A DNA stretch of 17,625 nucleotides from Spirochaetia bacterium (lineage in GTDB: Bacteria; Spirochaetota; Spirochaetia; Treponematales; Treponemataceae), in assembly GCA_900770075.1 (NCBI GenBank), contig CAAGIZ010000080.1, positions 1 through 17,625 on the forward strand. Direction: 5' to 3'. Numbering within the stretch: position 1 is the stretch's first letter; every line of letters begins with the position of its first letter. A program made the position numbers and the translations under genes. The notes under the pieces are model-generated. The model was not told the DNA's origin. It did no database searches and was given only the letters and a program-made list of their open reading frames with translations. This document shows positions 12,970-17,625 of this stretch, piece by piece.

Positions 12970-14736
12970 TTATTTTGCATCTGTTGTCGTTGTCGCGGGC
13001 TTTGCCGAGGTTGAGGTCTTTGCCGCTGAGGACGGCTTTGCAGAACCAGCTTTTTTGTCCAGTTTTTCCAGCTGCTCTTCGGTGATTTTTTCAGCCTCTT
13101 TTACGGCACTGTCCGAAGACCCGAGAATTTTCTTTGCTTTTTCAGCATTTGCGTTTTTCTTCAGCGGATTTTTTGCAGCATCCAGAATTATCTGTCTTAC
13201 GGCAGGCAGGGACTGGGAATAACGGCCTTTTGCAAAGATGTCTAGCCCGGTTCCCTGAGTTGCAGTATCTTTGGAAGCAAGGTACTCGTTGCAGATTGGG
13301 GCAAATTCATCCCTCTTATATTTTGCAAACTCCTTGCCCAAAGCATAGCGCAGGGGTTTACGCCTGTCATCTTTTAGAGTCTCCTGAGCAAGGGAAATTA
13401 TCTCTTCGGTTCCGGCATGATTGTATTCAAGCAGAGCCTGAGCCACCCGGCTTTTCGGCGTGTCCGCAGTTTTTTTGTCTGTTATGAGTTTTACAAGATA
13501 TTCGTTTCCTTCTTTCGTGTTCAAAAAAGCAATTGCAGGATAGCACTTTTTTTTGACGGCATCTTCCTTATCTTTTTCCAGCCGGTAAATCAGGTAAGGG
13601 ACTGCTTCCTTACAGTCATTTTTTTTGCAGGCTTCTATGGCTTCCAGGCGAACGGTCACATGGGAATCCCTGATTGCTTCCAGAATGGTTTTTCTGGCTT
13701 CTTCATCATCTTTAAAATTGGAAAGTCCCTTTACCACTGAACAGCGGAGTTTAGGGTCAGAATCTTCATAGAGTTTTATGAGGATTTCCACTGCTTCCGG
13801 CTTTTCCATGGCTCCTATGGATTCTGCAGCATACATTCTGACAAAGGTATTTTCGTCTTCGTCCTGAGCCATTTCAGAAAGCGTATCGTAGGTTTCCACA
13901 GCCTTTATCTTTCCGAGAACCTTTACCAGCTGCTGTTTTTGCGCAAGGGGAAGGTCTTCCCTTTCAAGATATTCCGTAAGAAAAACCGCTTCCTTCGGGC
14001 CGCCGATTTCTCCGATAGTCGTAAGTGAGTTCAAAAAATAGTTTTCGTCTTCGCTTTCCAAAAGGTTAAGCACAGGCTTGACCGCAGCTTTCGTCTTTAC
14101 TGACTGAACATACTTAAAAACTGCGTCCACTGTGGATTTTTTTTGATCGTAGGGATCTTCAAGAATTTCAAGGGCAAAGTCTTCAAGACAAGGGTCTTCA
14201 AGTTTTGTAAAATATTCAAGAATTTTTTCCCGTACGGCAACGTTTTTTGTAACGTAAAACAGGTCGTAAACTTCATCAGTAAAGCGGACATCCTCGTTTT
14301 TTACAAGGTCATTTAAAAGTCCGATTATGTCCTCTTCCATTCCGTATTTTAAGGTTTCGGCATTTTCCTTTCTTGTGTCGGGAAACTGCTCGTCAAGCTG
14401 AGAGATTTTTTCTTCGTCCTGTTTTTTCGGTCTTTTTTTCTCGACCTCCGACTCTTCCGATTCTTCCGGCTCTTCACTTTCCTGAGCTTCTACCCCTTCT
14501 TCCCTTTCTCCGCCTTCTTCCGGCTCTTCCTCAACTTCTGCAGCCCCGGCAGTTTCAGCATTTTCCTCAGGCTGATCCGCCTTTTTTTCTTCCAGAGTTG
14601 CAGAAAAATTTTCTCCCTCTGCCACAGTTTCTGGCTCAGTCTTTTTCAGGCTCCAGTCTTCCCGAGGTTCCTGCTGAGCAAAAATTAGAAAAGAAAAAAA
14701 ACAAGATACTGCTAAAAACAAAAAAAATTTTTTCAT
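12970..14736 (-). CDS. Periplasmic HEAT-repeat protein
   Basis: The 588-residue product has a Sec signal peptide (MKKFFLFLAVSCFFSFLIFA, residues 1-20). A very acidic low-complexity segment follows (about 45-110, with runs of EEPEE and EESEE). Next is a long array of paired helices of HEAT type (about 125-520), with repeated patterns such as AVKPVLNLLESEDENY, SVVKGLSNFKDDEEARKTI and VRLEAIEACKKNDC. A Lys/Ala/Ser/Thr-rich tail closes it (about 545-588). HEAT solenoids are protein-binding scaffolds and no enzymatic motif is seen. It starts 18 bases after tgt, with AGGAAA overlapping the tgt end as a weak ribosome-binding site, so it is the last gene of the lpt-tgt unit. The function is unknown; the location is probably periplasmic. 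Confidence 0.87.
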   Translation of the reverse strand: MKKFFLFLAVSCFFSFLIFAQQEPREDWSLKKTEPETVAEGENFSATLEEKKADQPEENAETAGAAEVEEEPEEGGEREEGVEAQESEEPEESEESEVEKKRPKKQDEEKISQLDEQFPDTRKENAETLKYGMEEDIIGLLNDLVKNEDVRFTDEVYDLFYVTKNVAVREKILEYFTKLEDPCLEDFALEILEDPYDQKKSTVDAVFKYVQSVKTKAAVKPVLNLLESEDENYFLNSLTTIGEIGGPKEAVFLTEYLEREDLPLAQKQQLVKVLGKIKAVETYDTLSEMAQDEDENTFVRMYAAESIGAMEKPEAVEILIKLYEDSDPKLRCSVVKGLSNFKDDEEARKTILEAIRDSHVTVRLEAIEACKKNDCKEAVPYLIYRLEKDKEDAVKKKCYPAIAFLNTKEGNEYLVKLITDKKTADTPKSRVAQALLEYNHAGTEEIISLAQETLKDDRRKPLRYALGKEFAKYKRDEFAPICNEYLASKDTATQGTGLDIFAKGRYSQSLPAVRQIILDAAKNPLKKNANAEKAKKILGSSDSAVKEAEKITEEQLEKLDKKAGSAKPSSAAKTSTSAKPATTTTDAK

Positions 14737-14754
14737 AAGGCTGCTTTGTGTTTC

Positions 14755-15891
14755 CTATTTTATATTTCCTGAATGATACCGCTTCAGGAAATTTGTCCTG
14801 TATTCTTCAAACCTGTTTTCTTCGATGGCGTTACGAATTTCCTTCATCATATTGTGAAGAAAATACAGGTTGTGGTAACTGGCCAGCATGCTGCTTAAAA
14901 TTTCCTGCTCCTTAAAAAGGTGGCGCAGATAGCTTCTGGAATAATTGCGGCAGACCTTGCAGGTACATTCAGGATCGACAGGCCCGAAATCCCGGATAAA
15001 CCGCTCCTGCTTTATGGAAAGTTTTCCGTCCCTTGTAAAATATGAACCGTTGCGGGCGTTTCTCGTAGGCAGGACACAGTCAAACATATCAATTCCGCTG
15101 TGCACGGCGTCCAGAATGTAATCGGGAGTTCCTATACCCATTACGTACTTTGCCTTTTCTTTCGGAAGATGATTTACGGTAAAATCCAGCATGGAAGCAA
15201 ATTCTTCCGGCGGCTCCCCGACGCTCAAACCGCCGATTGCGATTGCAGGCATGTCCATGGAAGCCACAAACTGAGCGGAACGGATTCTTAAATCTTCAAA
15301 AAAGTTTCCCTGAACGATGGGCAATAAAATTCCCCTGTAGCCTTCATCCTGTTTTTTAAGCCACTGGTCCTTTGCCCGTTTAAGCCAGTTTTCCGTAATT
15401 TCAAGGGCATGGAGGGCTTCCTTCCTGCCGATTCCCCAGCCGGTGCATACGTCCAGCTGCATCTGAATGTCCGAATTAAACTGAGCCTGAACGTCTACGA
15501 TTTTTTCCGGCGTAAAAAGGTGGCGGCTTCCGTCGATGTTAGAAGCAAAAAGTGCACCTTCTTCCGTTATCTTTCTGAGTTTTGAAAGGCTCCAGACCTG
15601 AAATCCCCCAGAATCTGTCAAAAAGTTTCTCTTCCAGCCGGAAAAACCATGGAGGCCGCCGGCCTGTTCAATGACATCGCTGCCCGGCCGCAGGTAAAGG
15701 TGATAGGTATTTGCCAGAATAATTTCAAATCCTATTTCTTCCAAATCGTCCTTTGTCAGGGCCTTTACGGTTGCACAGGTTCCCACCGGCATAAAAACCG
15801 GGGTCTGAACATCCCCATGAGGAAGATGCAGGGTACCTGTTCGGGCTTTTCCGTCAGAAGATTCGTGCTTTATGTCAAAAATATTCATCAT
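14755..15891 (-). CDS. tgt: Queuine tRNA-ribosyltransferase (tRNA-guanine transglycosylase)
   Basis: The 378-residue enzyme exchanges guanine-34 of tRNAs with GUN anticodons for preQ1, the committed tRNA step of queuosine synthesis. Length matches bacterial Tgt. Expected catalytic and binding residues are present: Asp93 in LTDSGGFQ, Asp147 in QLDVC, VQG at 193-195, and the nucleophile Asp271 in MFDCVLPTRNARNG. The zinc site is Cys309, Cys311, Cys314 and His340. Starts at 15891 and 15888 are both ATG; the first has GGAGG 7 bases upstream. It is the third gene of a minus-strand run after lptF and lptG. The common bacterial tgt-yajC-secDF order is not seen here; a HEAT protein follows instead. 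No preQ1 riboswitch is recognisable in its leader. Confidence 0.97.
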   Translation of the reverse strand: MMNIFDIKHESSDGKARTGTLHLPHGDVQTPVFMPVGTCATVKALTKDDLEEIGFEIILANTYHLYLRPGSDVIEQAGGLHGFSGWKRNFLTDSGGFQVWSLSKLRKITEEGALFASNIDGSRHLFTPEKIVDVQAQFNSDIQMQLDVCTGWGIGRKEALHALEITENWLKRAKDQWLKKQDEGYRGILLPIVQGNFFEDLRIRSAQFVASMDMPAIAIGGLSVGEPPEEFASMLDFTVNHLPKEKAKYVMGIGTPDYILDAVHSGIDMFDCVLPTRNARNGSYFTRDGKLSIKQERFIRDFGPVDPECTCKVCRNYSRSYLRHLFKEQEILSSMLASYHNLYFLHNMMKEIRNAIEENRFEEYRTNFLKRYHSGNIK

Positions 15892-15937
15892 CTTTTGTCC
15901 TCCAAAGGAGATTTTTTACATTTTTTTGGATTTTTTA

Positions 15938-15943
15938 ATTATA
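15938..15943 (-). promoter_or_regulatory. Possible internal -10 box (TATAAT) before tgt
   Basis: A perfect TATAAT lies on the minus strand in the 62-base gap between lptG and tgt. It would give a leader of about 40 bases containing the GGAGG ribosome-binding site. The -35 position falls in the lptG end and does not match, so tgt may equally be read from upstream. Confidence 0.3.
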
Positions 15944-15953
15944 CGTTTTTAAT

Positions 15954-17024
15954 TTATGTCCGGGCGTATTTCAGCAGGAACAGGCTTATGACGACAAAGA
16001 GGAACACAGGCAGCCAGGCTCCAAGGAAGGGCGAGAGAATTCCGAACTTTGCCATAAGCATGGTGACCATCTGAAAAACGTAATAGATTACCGCCGCAGA
16101 AACACAGCTGGCAAGGCTTATGAGCATCACGTTTTTTCTGGTCTTTCCGCTCAATCCGATGGAAAGAAATACTACAATAAAAAGAATGAAGGGAAAAGCA
16201 AATTTCTGGTAGTAGACGCTCAAAGGCTCGTTGTAAGGCAAGCCTACCCGCCGCAGATGGTCGATATATTCCCTGGCCTCCCTTGTGTCTACGGTTTCCA
16301 CGGAAGTGGTGTTGTTTCTGAAAGTTTCGGGAATTTCCGTAAGCATGGAAAGAGTCTGAGCGTCTACTTCGGAAGAAACAAGATTTCCTTCTTCCAGTGT
16401 GTATTTTGTGGAGCCGCTTAACTTCCAGTGGTCTTCCACCCACAGGGCAGAATCCGCCCGGACTACGCAGTTCAGGGTTTTGTCTTCGTTTCTGATTACT
16501 ATATAAAGCGAATTGAGCCTTCTGGTGGAGTTGTCGTAAAAATCCGCCTTGTAAACCACATTCCCCTGCTCCGACATGACCACGATTTTGTTGTTGTTTA
16601 AATCCTTTTCCTTGTTAAGGACTATTTCCTGAAGTTCAACTTTTTTTGCATAGGTAGGAACCACCAGTTTGTCTTCAAAAATAAAAAGTCCGAAACTCAG
16701 CGCAAAGGCAAAAAGCAGCAGGGGTGCCGTAAATTTTATCAGGGGAACCCCGGAAGCAAAGACCGCCACCAGTTCATTGTTTGCATAAAAATCCGACAGG
16801 GTGTAGGAAACTGCAAAGAGAATAGAAAGAGGTGCGGAATACCACATGGACTTCGGAAAGTAAAGGAGCATTATGTTGAATACAGTCTTTGCTGGAACAC
16901 CGTTGGAAATAAAATTCCACAGGTTCATAAAAAGGTCTACAAGAACCAGAACAAAGGCAAAAAAGAAAAGGGAGCCTATAAAAAGAGGAATAAATTTTTT
17001 CAGAATGTATTTTATAAGAGTCAT
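15954..17024 (-). CDS. lptG: LptG-like permease (YjgP/YjgQ family)
   Basis: The 356-residue inner-membrane protein has the YjgP/YjgQ layout. N-terminal membrane segments lie at about 10-35, 50-75 and 92-115. A soluble extracytoplasmic beta-jellyroll-like part follows (about 120-270, including GNVVYKADFYDN), then three C-terminal segments (about 275-295, 300-322 and 328-352). LptF and LptG pair in the ABC transporter that pulls lipopolysaccharide from the inner membrane to the periplasmic bridge, powered by LptB. I call this one LptG because it is the second of two adjacent family members, the usual order; the assignment between F and G is inferred. Its ribosome-binding site GGGGAG overlaps the end of lptF, 14 bases away. 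Confidence 0.88.
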   Translation of the reverse strand: MTLIKYILKKFIPLFIGSLFFFAFVLVLVDLFMNLWNFISNGVPAKTVFNIMLLYFPKSMWYSAPLSILFAVSYTLSDFYANNELVAVFASGVPLIKFTAPLLLFAFALSFGLFIFEDKLVVPTYAKKVELQEIVLNKEKDLNNNKIVVMSEQGNVVYKADFYDNSTRRLNSLYIVIRNEDKTLNCVVRADSALWVEDHWKLSGSTKYTLEEGNLVSSEVDAQTLSMLTEIPETFRNNTTSVETVDTREAREYIDHLRRVGLPYNEPLSVYYQKFAFPFILFIVVFLSIGLSGKTRKNVMLISLASCVSAAVIYYVFQMVTMLMAKFGILSPFLGAWLPVFLFVVISLFLLKYART

Positions 17025-17038
17025 CGGACAGTACTCCC

Positions 17039-17625
17039 CTATTTACCTATCAGTTTTATGTAAAATATTCCCCCGGCCAGGGTTATGGCTAGGTTGGGTG
17101 CCCACATCACCGCAAAACCGTTCAAGCCCCCGCGGTTTCCGAAAATCTGCCCCAAAATCATCATAGTCCAGTAAAGGACGCAGATTACGATTCCGATTAT
17201 AAGGCCTATGGTCTGCCCGTTGTGCTTTCCGAAAAGCAGGGCAAGAGGAAGTGCAAGGAAGGCAAAAAATATAGAGCCGAATGGAAGTGAAAATTTTTTG
17301 TTGTATTCAAGCTTGTAGGAATTCAATTTTTTTTTGGTAAACTCCCCGGAAGTTTCCATCTCCTTTATCTTTTTGTGCAGGTCGTAGGAAGTCATCTCCC
17401 TGGGACTTACCCGGCTGGAAGTAGAAGAAATGGAAGATTCAAAGATGTTAAGATTCATCCCTTGAGAAGAAAGCACGTCATAATTTCCCCGCCTTGCCCG
17501 GTCAAAAAGAAGGACTGTGGCATCGTTCATATCCAGCGTCATAAGAACGCCGGGGTCCTTGGATTTTTTTACGACAGATTCCCCTGCAATTATGATGCGC
17601 TGCTGCTCGTCAGTGCCGGTGTCAA
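17039..17625 (-). CDS. lptF: LptF-like permease (YjgP/YjgQ family), N-terminus outside the window
   Basis: This frame stays open to the window end, giving 194 complete codons of the C-terminal half. The first readable residues are DTGTDEQQRIIIAGESVV. The part seen holds the end of the soluble domain, a helical segment (YDLHKKIKEMETSGEFTKK) and the family's C-terminal membrane block, beginning YNKKFSLPFGSIFFAFLALP and continuing GLIIGIVICVLYWTMMILG and AVMWAPNLAITLAGGIFYI. The LPFGSIFFAFLALPLAL segment is diagnostic of YjgP/YjgQ. An internal Met at 17542 is not the start, since the reading frame continues through it with family-like sequence. It is the first of the visible lptF-lptG-tgt-HEAT run; it would work with LptG and an LptB ATPase encoded elsewhere. 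Confidence 0.87.
   Translation of the reverse strand, partial: DTGTDEQQRIIIAGESVVKKSKDPGVLMTLDMNDATVLLFDRARRGNYDVLSSQGMNLNIFESSISSTSSRVSPREMTSYDLHKKIKEMETSGEFTKKKLNSYKLEYNKKFSLPFGSIFFAFLALPLALLFGKHNGQTIGLIIGIVICVLYWTMMILGQIFGNRGGLNGFAVMWAPNLAITLAGGIFYIKLIGK

Noticed and set aside
13134..14738. Plus-strand frames opposite the HEAT gene
   Set aside because: They mirror its low-complexity acidic codons, giving Pro/Leu/Phe-rich strings; the minus strand has a signal peptide and clear HEAT repeats.
15892..15953. preQ1 riboswitch before tgt
   Set aside because: The leader is A/T-rich with only short inverted repeats (TCCAAA/TTTGGA), and no preQ1 aptamer sequence pattern is visible.
1..17625. CRISPR, tRNA/rRNA, insertion sequence, prophage or defence island
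   Set aside because: No spaced repeat array, tRNA cloverleaf, transposase, integrase or recognised defence gene was seen. The genes are mostly core or envelope functions.

Overview
The window looks like a draft-genome contig end from a Treponema-type spirochaete, most likely a gut or rumen species. This is inferred from gene content (bactofilin, PilZ protein, MtaB, HrpA-type helicase, LptF/LptG pair, AsnA), the AT-rich spacers and the many short-signal-peptide envelope proteins; I cannot name the species from sequence alone. Bases 1-20 are not genomic: they match the 3' end of the Illumina TruSeq read-1 adapter exactly, so the true contig begins at base 21 and cuts a gene.

Layout. (1) 21-1933, minus strand: asnA (aspartate-ammonia ligase), then a protein with a radical-SAM-like barrel but no Fe-S cysteine motif, truncated by the contig end. 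(2) 2201-6405, plus strand: a membrane-anchored NUC-family nuclease, a strongly promoted KDPG/KHG aldolase fused to a VOC-like C-terminal domain and closed by a clear terminator, a small secreted DUF5666-like protein, and a PilZ (c-di-GMP receptor) protein. (3) 6453-8955, minus strand: bactofilin, a secreted TPR protein and the tRNA methylthiotransferase MtaB. (4) 9164-12951, plus strand: a CapA-like lipoprotein whose end overlaps the start of a DEAH-box (HrpA-type) helicase. (5) 12970-17625, minus strand: lptF (partial), lptG, tgt and a periplasmic HEAT-repeat protein, tightly packed as an operon.

Themes. Several genes concern the cell envelope or cell shape (LptF/G, bactofilin, CapA-like lipoprotein, TPR and HEAT periplasmic proteins, anchored nuclease). 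Others concern RNA and translation (Tgt, MtaB, HrpA). There is no CRISPR array, tRNA, rRNA, insertion sequence or recognisable defence system.

The most interesting signals are non-coding. A GC-rich intergenic repeat of about 120 bp has two clear copies and one diverged copy, each placed between two co-directional genes and just upstream of the next promoter. The bactofilin/CapA spacer holds a tandem 28-bp repeat followed by a chain of hairpins ending in a terminator-like stem. Several genes have a good -10 box only 6-9 bases before the start codon and no properly placed Shine-Dalgarno, which predicts leaderless mRNAs.
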